NCBI GenBank assembly: GCA_947589325.1
Contig: CANQAM010000005.1
Coordinates: 1 to 64,000 of the forward strand
Direction: 5' to 3'
Source: an uncultured Bacteroidales bacterium
Lineage (GTDB): Bacteria > Bacteroidota > Bacteroidia > Bacteroidales > UBA11471
DNA: 64,000 nt
Shown: one piece after another, positions 53,401-62,182 of the stretch
How the letters are laid out: each line of letters opens with the position of its first letter
Numbering within the stretch: the stretch's first letter is position 1
Program-made: the position numbers and the translations under genes
The notes under the pieces: model-generated
Told to the model about the DNA's origin: nothing
Databases searched by the model: none
Seen by the model: only the letters and a program-made list of their open reading frames with translations

Positions 53401-53474
53401 ACATCGAAAAACTCATCAATGTCCGTCTCCAAAAATTGCAAACCGCCCAAAACAACACCAATTCCGACAACTGA
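50442..53474 (+). CDS. Large tetratricopeptide-repeat periplasmic protein
   Basis: A 1010-aa exported protein. Signal peptide MKKRALYLFLSLLFFCGTPLLSSAQ has no lipobox Cys, so it is predicted periplasmic or loosely surface-bound. Almost the entire mature part is helical repeats of the TPR type, with recurring Gly-x2-Tyr and Ala-x2-x-Tyr patterns such as AKQMYREGNYAGC, GESHFRSGKPKEAVEYLSDY, WHGECLYRKEKYAEAAEDG and GMVYYNSRQPQKAIDAYKRV. At least 15 repeat pairs are plausible. Its stop overlaps the start of the outer-membrane barrel gene (TGATG), implying the two are made together. Function unknown; a scaffold for an outer-membrane assembly or secretion complex is inferred from the pairing. Confidence 0.8.
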   Translation: MKKRALYLFLSLLFFCGTPLLSSAQKHIRTEQPTHTRELAKQMYREGNYAGCIDLMRSYRPHAVEPADKAAADYYIAAAAYRAKDRDALALLENYTAAYPETPQAEEIKLLTAHAYFDKGDFKKSADLYNAIDLDRLTPDQQADLLLHLGIAYTHLGKNDDAERCFVAVIAVGGEKKNAALYRNSYLHYVEKEYEKAGEGFAYLLDDKEFAQPSSAFLTQSYFARKEYEKAIDEGNRYLQNYPKDSIYYEIKRVIGESHFRSGKPKEAVEYLSDYTAHTAAPLRSSLYTLGVACYESGACEDAVSTLGRVTDQTDALAQNAYLYIGQSYLKLNDKTNARLAFEMASRYSFDRKAQETALYNYAMLLHTGTFSPFAESVTVFEKFLNLFPSSRYAGTVSDNLADVYLTTRNYETALRSINKIKRPDAKILKAKQRILYRLGTERFADNDLDRAADYFAQAIRVGNYDKEAKADAYLWHGECLYRKEKYAEAAEDGINYLNTAVRKNPQGYYNLGYAYFKQHDFTNAARRFGDYLDAEQQSPANMPRIADAHTRQADCLYAQRDFVGAEAYYGRAVELCPATGDYALYQKGIMAGLQKNPTEKAAIMQEVVRKYPESDYADDALLEEGLTHVALRDGKAAGCFLQLLDNYPRQETARKGGLQLGMVYYNSRQPQKAIDAYKRVISTYPGSDEARLALQDLKAIYIEQNNVDDYAAYLKTVSGDVKTEVSELDSLSFLVAERAFLKQPDAASAAQLEQYLKKYPAGAYTLPAHNYLSRYHYDKKAYGKARKELDYILKQPNNPYTGDALLRLADIQEHDKEYADAFRSYQTLEPLAQNKEVRQTARVGMMRTAQKCGMHKEVIAVTDKLLAEPTLSPECVRDAHTARAESFMALGNTAKAAAEWEVLSQDPRTEIGAKSAYLLAQYHLDNSNDTEAEAVVTRLLETGTSHQYWLARCFIVLSDVYALRGDYFQAKQYLLSLQNNYKGDDDIEKLINVRLQKLQTAQNNTNSDN

Positions 53475-55216
53475 TGAAACGATATATTCCCATACTGCTT
53501 TTCCTTGCCGTATATGCTGCGGCAGACGCCCAGCAGAAAAACGACGACCCGCTGCGGCGCGAAGTCGTTATCGAAAAAGAGTTCACCCCGATTGTGCGCG
53601 ATGCGTCGAAAATCAACTCCATACCTGAATTGGAAGTTTCGGCTTCGACACACCCCGACACCCGATACGCCGATTGGAACACCCCTTATAACACCGGCAA
53701 CGTGCTTACCCCGCTTTCGGCGGGCGACAACGGTGCCAAAGCACCGGACAGGCAGCACGGATATGCCCGCTTCGTCATCGGCAACTACCTGAACATAAAC
53801 GCCAACGCCGGCGTGCGCATCGTCAATGCCCCGAAAGACCGGCTGCTGTTGTGGTACGGACACAACTCCTGCAACGCACATCTTTCTTTCCTCGAAAAAG
53901 AAAGAAAAACACAACAGCGACGCAACGACAACAAACTGCGCCTGAAATACACGCACGATTTCACGAAGGGTCGCTGGAATTTCGACGCCGACTACCGCTA
54001 CAATACCTTTAACTACTATGGTCTGCCGCTGAACGATATTCCTTCGACGGCATCGGGAAGCAACCAGCAGACCGTACAGCAATACGGATTTACGACCTCT
54101 TTTCACTCGGTACCGAACCAAACATTCAACTACGCCATCGAAGCCGCCTACCACGGTTACAACAACGATTTGGGTCTGTATTACGGCGAGCGCGGCGGCA
54201 TCGAAAATCATGTATATGTAGCGTTCGACGGAAACGCCCCGATAAACGACAGCCACAAAGTGGGCATCGCCCTGAGCATGGACAACCTGCACTACAACCG
54301 CTGTCAAACACAACCGATTGCCGACGACCCGGCTCTTGAAGGAGAAAAAAACACCCACACGATTATCGGCTTGGAGCCCTACTTCGCCATCGAAAAAGAG
54401 GAGCTCCGATTCAAAGCCGGAGTATCGATAGACTTTTCGTTCAATTACGGCACCATATTCCGCATCGCACCCGATGTGAAATTCGAGTGGCGTTTCGACA
54501 AAGCCGGCGTACTCTACACCGAACTCACCGGCGGAAAAAGCCTCAACACATGGAGCCGCATGAGTGCGCTGACGGAGTATATCGACCCGACAACCATACT
54601 GCCCGACACCTATACCCCCGCCGACTTCACGCTCGGATTCCGCTCCTCCGTCCTCAAAAAATTCCATTTTGCTCTTTACGGTGGTATAAAATATTGTGTC
54701 GATGCCCTTTTCGACTGCCGCATGGAACACCTCGAAGTTTCCGCAGCCGCTACAATGGCAACCCGCAGCGTCGTCGGGTTCTATTCCGACGATGCTTACG
54801 CATGGAAAGTAGGCGCCGAAATGCAATACACCCTGCTGGACATTCTCACCGCCCGTCTGGCATGGGAGCACAACGAATGGCGCAGCGACGGAGCGCGAAT
54901 ACGCTTTTCGCAGCCGCGCGACGAATGGAACGCCGATGTCATCGTTACCCCTATAAAACCGCTCGACATAAAAGCCGGTTTCTACTATGCCGGAGGTTTG
55001 GGCTACATAAATCAATCGTGGGGAAACATCGTCTACGATGAAGCGGGCACCCTGCCCAACATCGCCAATCTCGACCTCGGCGCCACGTACCGGCTCAACA
55101 AAATGATACATTTTTCGCTGCAATTCAATAATCTGCTTTCGAGAAAGTACGATTTATTTTATGGACTGCCGGCGCAACGCTTTCATTTTCTGGCAGGTAT
55201 GGGCATCGTTTTCTAA
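53474..55216 (+). CDS. Outer-membrane beta-barrel protein
   Basis: A 580-aa exported protein with signal peptide MKRYIPILLFLAVYAAADAQ. The mature N-terminus has REVVIEKEFTPIVRDASKIN, a segment that may form a small plug or linker. The rest alternates polar and aromatic residues in amphipathic beta strands (for example WNFDADYRYNTFNYYG, YAIEAAYHGYNNDLGLYYG) and ends in the outer-membrane signature of a C-terminal Phe (GMGIVF). It is similar in kind to TonB-receptor-like barrels but no plug motif or TonB box is clear. Start ATG 53474 overlaps the TPR stop by 1 bp. Function unknown. Confidence 0.78.
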   Translation: MKRYIPILLFLAVYAAADAQQKNDDPLRREVVIEKEFTPIVRDASKINSIPELEVSASTHPDTRYADWNTPYNTGNVLTPLSAGDNGAKAPDRQHGYARFVIGNYLNINANAGVRIVNAPKDRLLLWYGHNSCNAHLSFLEKERKTQQRRNDNKLRLKYTHDFTKGRWNFDADYRYNTFNYYGLPLNDIPSTASGSNQQTVQQYGFTTSFHSVPNQTFNYAIEAAYHGYNNDLGLYYGERGGIENHVYVAFDGNAPINDSHKVGIALSMDNLHYNRCQTQPIADDPALEGEKNTHTIIGLEPYFAIEKEELRFKAGVSIDFSFNYGTIFRIAPDVKFEWRFDKAGVLYTELTGGKSLNTWSRMSALTEYIDPTTILPDTYTPADFTLGFRSSVLKKFHFALYGGIKYCVDALFDCRMEHLEVSAAATMATRSVVGFYSDDAYAWKVGAEMQYTLLDILTARLAWEHNEWRSDGARIRFSQPRDEWNADVIVTPIKPLDIKAGFYYAGGLGYINQSWGNIVYDEAGTLPNIANLDLGATYRLNKMIHFSLQFNNLLSRKYDLFYGLPAQRFHFLAGMGIVF

Positions 55217-55249
55217 CCGTTTCACGACAAAAAAATTTTTTAACGGTTA
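55214..55249. repeat. Inverted repeat upstream of topA
   Basis: TAACCGTT (55214-55221) and AACGGTTA (55242-55249) are perfect 8-bp arms around a central A-run/T-run. It overlaps the end of the barrel gene and lies 30 bp upstream of the topA -7 box. It could be a terminator or a regulatory site. Confidence 0.4.
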
Positions 55250-55278
55250 AATATCGGATTTTCAAACGCATTTTTTTC

Positions 55279-55286
55279 TACTTTTG
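55279..55286 (+). promoter_or_regulatory. -7 element of topA
   Basis: TACTTTTG, a TAnnTTTG box 30 bp before the topA ATG. Confidence 0.55.
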
Positions 55287-55315
55287 CAGGCGGAAAATTA
55301 AATTCGCGAGAGAAG

Positions 55316-57655
55316 ATGTCGAAAAATTTAGTCATAGTAGAGTCCCCTGCGAAAGCAAGAACCATAGAAAAATTCTTAGGGAGCGATTATAAAGTTTTGT
55401 CGAGTTACGGTCATATCCGCGACCTGAAAAAAAGAGATTTCAGTATCGACATAAACCACAACTTCACCCCGCTGTACGAAGTGCCCGAAGACAAGTTGAA
55501 AATCGTCGATACCCTGAGAAAAGAAGCGGATAAAGCCGACGTCGTATGGCTCGCGTCCGATGAAGACCGCGAAGGAGAAGCCATAGCATGGCACCTGTAC
55601 GAGGTGCTGCACCTGACGCCCGAAAAGACCCGCCGCATCGTCTTCCACGAAATTACGAAGACAGCGATACTCCACGCCATCGAAAATCCGCGCGACATCG
55701 ACCTCGACCGCGTAAACGCCCAACAGGCTCGACGCATTCTCGACCGCATCGTCGGGTTCGAATTGTCGCCCGTCCTTTGGAAGAAAGTGAAACCCGCGCT
55801 CTCCGCCGGCCGCGTGCAATCGGTCGCCGTGCGCCTCATCGTCGAGCGGGAGCGGGAAATCGAACAGTTCCGCAGCGAAGCCTCCTACCGTGTCGTCGCC
55901 ACCTTTATCATACCCACCGACGGCGGCGCCGTAGAAATGAAAGCCGAGCTCAACAACCGACTCAAAACCAAAGAAGAGGCGCTCGCCCTGCTCGACGCCT
56001 GCAAAGATGCGACATTCACGATAGAAGACATACAGGTGAAGCCCGGCCGCAAATCGCCCGCGCCGCCTTTCACCACCTCCACCCTGCAACAGGAGGCATC
56101 GCGCAAACTCGGACTCTCCGTAGCGCAAACCATGATTATCGCGCAGCGGCTGTACGAATCGGGATTCATCACCTACATGCGTACCGACTCCGTCAATCTC
56201 TCGTCCCTCGCCTTGAATACCTCCAAGACGGAAATTCTGGCAAACTGGGGAGAGGCATATCTCAAAACGCGCAACTACCAGACGAAAACCAAAGGGGCGC
56301 AGGAAGCTCACGAGGCGATACGTCCGACCTATATCAACCACCACGACATCGAGGCGCCCGCATCGGAAAAGAGACTCTACGACCTCGTGTGGAAACGCAC
56401 CATCGCCTCGCAGATGAGCGATGCCGAGATAGAAAAGACAACCGCCACGATCGGCATATCGGGACGACCCGAAAAATTCGTCGCCACCGGCGAAGTGGTG
56501 AAATTCGACGGATTCCTGCACGTCTATTACGAATCGAGCGACGACGATGCCGAAAACGGCGAAAACAACGGAAAAATGCTGCCCCCGCTCAAAACGGGCG
56601 CCAAACTCATAACGAGCGAAATAGAGGCAACCGAGCGTTTCTCGCAGCGCCCGCCGCGCTATACGGAGGCTTCGCTCGTGCACAAGCTCGAAGAGCTGGG
56701 CATCGGACGCCCCTCGACCTATGCACCGACCATCTCCACCATACAGCAGCGCAACTATGTAGAGCGCGGCGACCGTCCGGGCACGGAACGCACCTACAAC
56801 ACGCTGCTGCTGAAAAAAGGGAAAATCACCGACAAAAACAAAACCGAAACCGTCGGCGCGGAAAAGAGCAAACTGCTGCCCACCGACATCGGCATTGTCG
56901 TAAACGACTTTCTGACCGAACACTTCCCCGACATTCTCAACTATAATTTCACCGCGCAAATCGAAGAAGAATTCGATAAAGTGGCAGAAGGCAAACTCGT
57001 GTGGAACAATACGCTGCACGAATTTTACAAACTTTTCCACCCCGCTGTCGAAGACGCTACATCACAGCGCCTCGACCATCGGGTGGGAGAGCGCATCATC
57101 GGCACCGACCCCAAGAGCGGTCGTCCCGTGTCGGTAAAAATAGGGCGCTTCGGTCCGCTGGTGCAAATCGGCTCGCCCGAAGACAAGGAAAAACCGCTTT
57201 TCTCCTCGTTGCAGAAAGGACAGTCCATCAATACCATTACGCTTGAAGAGGCATTGAAACTCTTTGAACTGCCCCGCACATTAGGCGAACTCGACGGCGA
57301 TACCGTAACGGTTTCGACCGGACGGTTCGGTCCGTACATACGCCACAACAACAAATACATCTCCCTGCCCAAAGAGTACGAACCGCAAACCGTAACATAC
57401 GAAGAGGCCGTGGAAGTAATCCGGAAAAAACAAGCGGAAGAAAAACAGCTCCTTATCAAAAGTTTCGACGACGGCAGCGGCATCGAAATTCTGAACGGAC
57501 GATTCGGTCCGTACATCTCCTGCAACGGCAAAAATTACAAAATCCCGAAAAGCGCCTCTCCCGAGAATCTGACGAGCGAGGAGTGCCGGAAAATCATCGA
57601 AAACGAAACGATGCCCAAGCCGGCGCGCCGCCGTCGTTTCCCGAGAAAAAAATAA
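55316..57655 (+). CDS. topA: DNA topoisomerase I
   Basis: A type IA topoisomerase that relaxes negative supercoils. The 779-aa protein has the TOPRIM domain (VIVESPAKARTIEKFLG, SDEDREGEAIAWHL), a conserved ENPRDIDLDRVNAQQARRIL stretch, and the catalytic Tyr287 in FITYMRTDSVNLS. The C-terminus lacks the CxxC zinc fingers of E. coli TopA. In their place it has at least three repeats of a RFGPYI type (VKIGRFGPLVQ, STGRFGPYIRHNN, NGRFGPYISCNG), the repeat class common in Bacteroidota. A hairpin terminator follows. Confidence 0.96.
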   Translation: MSKNLVIVESPAKARTIEKFLGSDYKVLSSYGHIRDLKKRDFSIDINHNFTPLYEVPEDKLKIVDTLRKEADKADVVWLASDEDREGEAIAWHLYEVLHLTPEKTRRIVFHEITKTAILHAIENPRDIDLDRVNAQQARRILDRIVGFELSPVLWKKVKPALSAGRVQSVAVRLIVEREREIEQFRSEASYRVVATFIIPTDGGAVEMKAELNNRLKTKEEALALLDACKDATFTIEDIQVKPGRKSPAPPFTTSTLQQEASRKLGLSVAQTMIIAQRLYESGFITYMRTDSVNLSSLALNTSKTEILANWGEAYLKTRNYQTKTKGAQEAHEAIRPTYINHHDIEAPASEKRLYDLVWKRTIASQMSDAEIEKTTATIGISGRPEKFVATGEVVKFDGFLHVYYESSDDDAENGENNGKMLPPLKTGAKLITSEIEATERFSQRPPRYTEASLVHKLEELGIGRPSTYAPTISTIQQRNYVERGDRPGTERTYNTLLLKKGKITDKNKTETVGAEKSKLLPTDIGIVVNDFLTEHFPDILNYNFTAQIEEEFDKVAEGKLVWNNTLHEFYKLFHPAVEDATSQRLDHRVGERIIGTDPKSGRPVSVKIGRFGPLVQIGSPEDKEKPLFSSLQKGQSINTITLEEALKLFELPRTLGELDGDTVTVSTGRFGPYIRHNNKYISLPKEYEPQTVTYEEAVEVIRKKQAEEKQLLIKSFDDGSGIEILNGRFGPYISCNGKNYKIPKSASPENLTSEECRKIIENETMPKPARRRRFPRKK

Positions 57656-57683
57656 AAAAGAGGAGTTTGTTCTCCTCTTTTTT
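57654..57683. terminator. Bidirectional terminator between topA and the SDR gene
   Basis: A 12-bp stem (57654-57665 with 57672-57683) with a 6-nt loop and T runs on both sides lies between the convergent topA and SDR stops. Confidence 0.85.
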
Positions 57684-57690
57684 ATTTGTA

Positions 57691-58701
57691 TTACAGCCAC
57701 TTTTCCTTTTGGTACCACGCGACGGTTTCGGCAACGCCGCGTTCGAGCGGGTAATCGGGCACGAAGCCCAGTTCGGTCTGCGCCGCCGTCGTGTCGCAAA
57801 TCCAGTTGCGTTGTTTCATGATGCGATACTTGTCGCGGTTGAGCGTACTCGTGCCGCCCGTCAGCGCCGCCGTTTTCTCGGCGATATACGAAACGACCCA
57901 CAAAATGAACAGCGGCACGCGCACCGGCAGCACGAAGCGTTTGTGCAGCGCGCGGGCGGCATAGCGGCGGAACTGCGTGGAACGGTATGCCCCGCCGTCG
58001 GAGAGGAAATAGCCCCGCCGTTTCACCCCCTTGTCGATAGCGAGAAAAATGGCTTTCACCAAATCTTTCACATAGATGAACGTGATGAGCTGCTTGCGGT
58101 AGCCGACCGAAAAGTCGAAGCCCGCTTTAATCGTTTTCACCATCAGAAAATAATCTTTTTCGCGCGGACCATAGACGCCGGTGGGGCGCATGAACACATA
58201 CGGGAAATCGGGCATTGCTTCCAAAGCCCGCTCGGCAAGGAGTTTGCTTTTCCCGTAAAAGGTGTTGGGACGCGGCTCGTCGTCGGGTCGTATGGGAGTG
58301 AAGGTGCGTTCGTCGCCCACGCCCCACGCGCTAAGGCTGCTCATCATGATAAATTGGTCGGGCACGCAGCCGACCTCCGTAAGCGCGGCGGCGAAATTGG
58401 AAACGAATGTGCAGTTGATGCGTTCGAAATCGGCATTGTTTCTGCATTTCGTCGCACCGAGATTGTGTACGATGTAATCCCACCGGCCCACCTCGGCAAG
58501 CTGCCGGAGCAGCTGTTTTTTGAGCGTTTCTCTGTCGCCGAAACAGAGGTCGATGAAATGAATGTTCTCGTCTTGGAGGTATTCGCGACTCGTCGTGGCG
58601 CGCACGCCCGCCCACGTTTCATAGCCCCGCCGCAGGGCTTCTTCTACGATGAAACCGCCGATGAAACCGCCGGCGCCCGTTATCAATATCCGTTTTTGCA
58701 T
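57691..58701 (-). CDS. NAD-dependent epimerase/dehydratase (extended SDR)
   Basis: A 336-aa Rossmann enzyme. GAGGFIGGFIVEEALRRG (10-27) is the extended-SDR cofactor loop, the catalytic Tyr-Lys is YGKSK with an upstream Ser (MMSSLSAWG), and VYGPREKDYF follows. The family includes nucleotide-sugar epimerases, dihydroflavonol reductases and 3-beta-hydroxysteroid-like enzymes, so the exact substrate is unknown. The gene is monocistronic, convergent to topA and divergent from the DUF2723 gene. Confidence 0.85.
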   Translation of the reverse strand: MQKRILITGAGGFIGGFIVEEALRRGYETWAGVRATTSREYLQDENIHFIDLCFGDRETLKKQLLRQLAEVGRWDYIVHNLGATKCRNNADFERINCTFVSNFAAALTEVGCVPDQFIMMSSLSAWGVGDERTFTPIRPDDEPRPNTFYGKSKLLAERALEAMPDFPYVFMRPTGVYGPREKDYFLMVKTIKAGFDFSVGYRKQLITFIYVKDLVKAIFLAIDKGVKRRGYFLSDGGAYRSTQFRRYAARALHKRFVLPVRVPLFILWVVSYIAEKTAALTGGTSTLNRDKYRIMKQRNWICDTTAAQTELGFVPDYPLERGVAETVAWYQKEKWL

Positions 58702-58720
58702 ATCCGTATGATTCTCTTTT

Positions 58721-58751
58721 CAAAGATACGAAGGTTTGTCCAACTTTACAA
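58721..58751 (-). promoter_or_regulatory. Promoter of the SDR epimerase gene
   Basis: On the minus strand a TTG (58751-58749) and TATCTTTG (58728-58721) are 20 bp apart, 19 bp before the start at 58701. Confidence 0.7.
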
Positions 58752-58843
58752 TCGAAGAGGCTTATTTTCGATTTTTCGTACTTCATGCCCCTTTATACGG
58801 TGATAATTACCAACTTTTAATTCTCTATATGGAATATCTTTCT

Positions 58844-58851
58844 TATCTTTG
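58844..58851 (+). promoter_or_regulatory. -7 element of the DUF2723 gene
   Basis: TATCTTTG, a TAnnTTTG box 39 bp before the ATG at 58891. Confidence 0.55.
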
Positions 58852-58890
58852 CCGAGATATTGTGAATCTCACTATTCGATAATTGCAATT

Positions 58891-61800
58891 ATGAAACAAT
58901 ACAAATTGTTGAACAACCTACTGGGTTGGGTCGTCTTTGTCATTGCTGCGGTAACTTATATTCTCACGCTCGAACCGACAGCGAGCTTTTGGGACTGCGG
59001 CGAATTTATTTCTTCGGCATACAAATTTGAAGTGGGACACCCGCCGGGAAACCCCGTTTTCATGCTGACGGGGCGCTTCTTTGCCAACTTTGCCTCCGAC
59101 CCCTCGCACGTGGCTTATATGATAAACCTCATGTCGGCACTGCTGAGTGCGGGTACCATACTGTTCCTTTTCTGGACGATAACGCGGCTTGCGCGCAAAA
59201 TCATCGTGAAAGCCGGCGAGGAAATATCGCTCGCGCAAACGATAACGGTGCTTGCCTGCGGCGCGGTAGGCGCTTTGGCTTACACGTGGAGCGACACGTT
59301 CTGGTTTTCCGCCGTCGAAGGTGAGGTATATGCCTACTCCTCTTTCTGCACGGCGCTGGTGTTCTGGCTCATTCTCAAATGGGAAGATGTAGCCGACGAA
59401 CCGCACTCCGACCGCTACATCGTGCTTATCGCCTATATCATAGGCATCTCCATTGCCGTACACCTGCTCAACCTGCTGACGATACCGGCATTGGTGCTTG
59501 TCTACTATTTCCGCAAATTCAACAACCCGACGGTAAAAGGCTCTATCGTGGCGCTGCTGCTCTCTTTCGCAGGCATCGTATTCCTTCTCTACGGTCTCGT
59601 GCCGGGATTCGTGAAAGTTGCCGGTTGGGCGGAACTGTTGTGCGTAAACGGGTTGGGAATGCCGTTCAATACGGGTGTGGTACTCTACTTCATACTCGTC
59701 ATTGCCTGCATCGTATGGGGATTGTATGAAACCTATCGGAATCAAAACGAAACCCGCCTGCGCCTGTCGTTCCTCATAAGCGTGATACTGGTGGGTCTGC
59801 CTTTCATCAGCAGCAAAATATGGGTAGGTATCCTTATCTCGACAGCATTGGCTATTTATCTGTTTTACAATAAAAAACTGTCGGTGCGCCTGCTCAATAT
59901 GGTGTTGGTGTCGATATTGGTCATCTTTATCGGATACTCCTCCTACGCCATTATCGTGATACGTTCGTCCGCCAACACGCCGATGGACCAAAATTCGCCG
60001 GAAGACGTTTTTGCATTGGGCAGCTACCTCAACCGCGAACAATACGGCGATAGACCGCTGCTGTACGGACAAACTTTCGTAGCCGAAATATCGAGAGACG
60101 ACAACGGCGTGCCACGCTCGGTGGAAGGTGCGGCTATCTGGGCGAAAAAAATCAAGACATCGCCCAACGAACCCGACCGGTACGAAATCATCGACCACAA
60201 ACAAAATTATATCTATATACCCGAACTTTGTACGTTTTTCCCGCGTATGTACTCTTCCGAAGGCAACCACGTACAGGCTTACAAAGAATGGTCGGGTTAC
60301 AAGGGAAAACAGGTAAGAGTGAACGGGCGGCTCTATCGCAAACCCACATTCGGCGAGAACTTAAAATTTTTCTTCGACTATCAGGTCAATTTCATGTACT
60401 GGCGCTACTTCATGTGGAATTTCGTCGGGCGCCAGAACGACATACAGGGTAACGGCGACGTCGCTTACGGAAACTGGATTACCGGCTTCGACTTCATCGA
60501 TAACCAACTGGTCGGCGACCAATCGCTGTTGCCTACGGAACTGAAAGAAAACAAGGGGCATAACGTCTTCTACATGCTGCCCCTGTTGTTAGGTATCTTG
60601 GGATTGCTGCTCCAACTCTACTCGGGCAAAAAAGGCATCGAGAGTTTCTGGGTGGTCTTTTTCTTTTTCTTCATGACGGGACTGGCCATTGTGATTTACC
60701 TCAATCAAACGCCTTACCAGCCGCGTGAACGGGACTATGCGTATGCCGGTTCGTTCTATGCCTTCTCCATTTGGATAGGTCTCGGAACGGCAGCCATATA
60801 CAAATTTCTGAACAGACAGATAAATCCCGTCGTTTCAGCTTCCATCGCCGCCGTCGTATCGCTCGTCGTTCCCTTGCAAATGGTAGGGCAGACGTGGGAC
60901 GACCACGACCGTTCGGGACGTTACACCTGCCGCGATTTCGGAAAAAACTATCTCTCGTCTGTCGATGAAAACGGCATCATATTCACAAACGGCGACAACG
61001 ATACCTTCCCCTTGTGGTATGCTCAGGAAACCGAAGGCTACCGCACCGACGTGCGCGTATGCAACCTCTCTTACCTGCAAACCGACTGGTACGTGAACCA
61101 GATGAAGTCGCAGGCTTACGAATCGGCTCCGTTGCCCATATCCATGAAAGAGTCGCAATACGGAAATAAAAAACGCGAATATGCCTACGTCTTCGACAGA
61201 GTGAATTACCCTGTTTCTGTAAGGGCTGCCATGAACTATTTTCTGTCCGACAACGAAAATACCAAGAGAGTGCCCGGATATGGAAACATCAATCACCTGC
61301 CTACGGGAAATCTCTATATAAACATAGACAAAGATGCCGCAGCTGCATCGGGTATCGTTCCGGAAGATTATAAAAACGACATCGTCGATACGATGAATCT
61401 TTCTATATCGAAAAATATTCTTCTGCTGAACGATCTTTCCGTACTCGATATACTTGCCACCAATGCAGAGGAGGGTTGGAAACGTCCCATTTACTTCGCT
61501 ACTACGGTAGATCCCAATATGTTTGTAGAAACAGACAAATACTTCATGCGCACCGGTATGGCTTATAAAATCGTTCCTGTAAATTTTGGCAATAAAAGAA
61601 ACGATTATGCCATAGATACGGATAAGATGTATGACAACGTCATGAACAAATTTGTATGGGGAGGAATAGACACTGTACCCGATATTTATTTGGACGAAAC
61701 CATACGGCGCATGTGCTACTCCTACCGCATCATGTTTACGGATTTAATAACCCGACTGCTGGAAGAACACAAAATAGAAAAGGCTGCAAAAGCTCTCGAC

Positions 61801-62133
61801 TATTGCATGGAAAAAATACCGGAAACAGCCGTACGACACAACTATATTTCTCTGCAATTGGCTTTGGATTACTATAATGTAAATCAACCGGAAAAAGGTA
61901 AAGAGCTGATAAGAAAGATAGCGGACAATGCTCTTGAATACGTAACATGGATAAATTCTCTCGATAACGATAAAAAACATTCTGTACAAAGAGATTACAT
62001 CTATAATGAAAGAGTATTGATGGAACAAATCATACCTTCTCTTTACAGAGCAGGCGAAGAACAGATGGCTAACGAATATTTGCAGGCTGCTGTTGCTGCA
62101 GGTGTGAACGCTAACAAATATTACAAACGATAG
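58891..62133 (+). CDS. DUF2723 membrane protein (putative GT-C glycosyltransferase)
   Basis: A 1080-aa polytopic protein of the DUF2723 family, to which vertebrate TMEM260, a protein O-mannosyltransferase, also belongs. The first helix is about 13-28, followed by the conserved TASFWDCGEF (D35, E38) and VGHPPGNPVF (HPPG 50-53), in the position of a GT-C catalytic acidic loop. About twelve more helices reach residue about 680. A large soluble C-terminal region of about 400 residues, likely periplasmic, then follows. The ATG at 58891 is chosen because it follows the -7 box and starts directly before the first helix. The last quarter of the coding region (after about 61300) is AT-richer. A deacetylase gene follows after 49 bp. 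Confidence 0.88.
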   Translation: MKQYKLLNNLLGWVVFVIAAVTYILTLEPTASFWDCGEFISSAYKFEVGHPPGNPVFMLTGRFFANFASDPSHVAYMINLMSALLSAGTILFLFWTITRLARKIIVKAGEEISLAQTITVLACGAVGALAYTWSDTFWFSAVEGEVYAYSSFCTALVFWLILKWEDVADEPHSDRYIVLIAYIIGISIAVHLLNLLTIPALVLVYYFRKFNNPTVKGSIVALLLSFAGIVFLLYGLVPGFVKVAGWAELLCVNGLGMPFNTGVVLYFILVIACIVWGLYETYRNQNETRLRLSFLISVILVGLPFISSKIWVGILISTALAIYLFYNKKLSVRLLNMVLVSILVIFIGYSSYAIIVIRSSANTPMDQNSPEDVFALGSYLNREQYGDRPLLYGQTFVAEISRDDNGVPRSVEGAAIWAKKIKTSPNEPDRYEIIDHKQNYIYIPELCTFFPRMYSSEGNHVQAYKEWSGYKGKQVRVNGRLYRKPTFGENLKFFFDYQVNFMYWRYFMWNFVGRQNDIQGNGDVAYGNWITGFDFIDNQLVGDQSLLPTELKENKGHNVFYMLPLLLGILGLLLQLYSGKKGIESFWVVFFFFFMTGLAIVIYLNQTPYQPRERDYAYAGSFYAFSIWIGLGTAAIYKFLNRQINPVVSASIAAVVSLVVPLQMVGQTWDDHDRSGRYTCRDFGKNYLSSVDENGIIFTNGDNDTFPLWYAQETEGYRTDVRVCNLSYLQTDWYVNQMKSQAYESAPLPISMKESQYGNKKREYAYVFDRVNYPVSVRAAMNYFLSDNENTKRVPGYGNINHLPTGNLYINIDKDAAAASGIVPEDYKNDIVDTMNLSISKNILLLNDLSVLDILATNAEEGWKRPIYFATTVDPNMFVETDKYFMRTGMAYKIVPVNFGNKRNDYAIDTDKMYDNVMNKFVWGGIDTVPDIYLDETIRRMCYSYRIMFTDLITRLLEEHKIEKAAKALDYCMEKIPETAVRHNYISLQLALDYYNVNQPEKGKELIRKIADNALEYVTWINSLDNDKKHSVQRDYIYNERVLMEQIIPSLYRAGEEQMANEYLQAAVAAGVNANKYYKR

Positions 62134-62182
62134 TATCGAGAAGATAGGTTACTGTTAAGGTAATCTATCTTTTTTTCATATT

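Noticed and set aside
51516..55123. Two long minus-strand open frames opposite the TPR and barrel genes
   Set aside because: Signal peptides, repeats and the TGATG overlap are on the plus strand; the antisense frames show low-complexity hydrophobic or basic sequence only.
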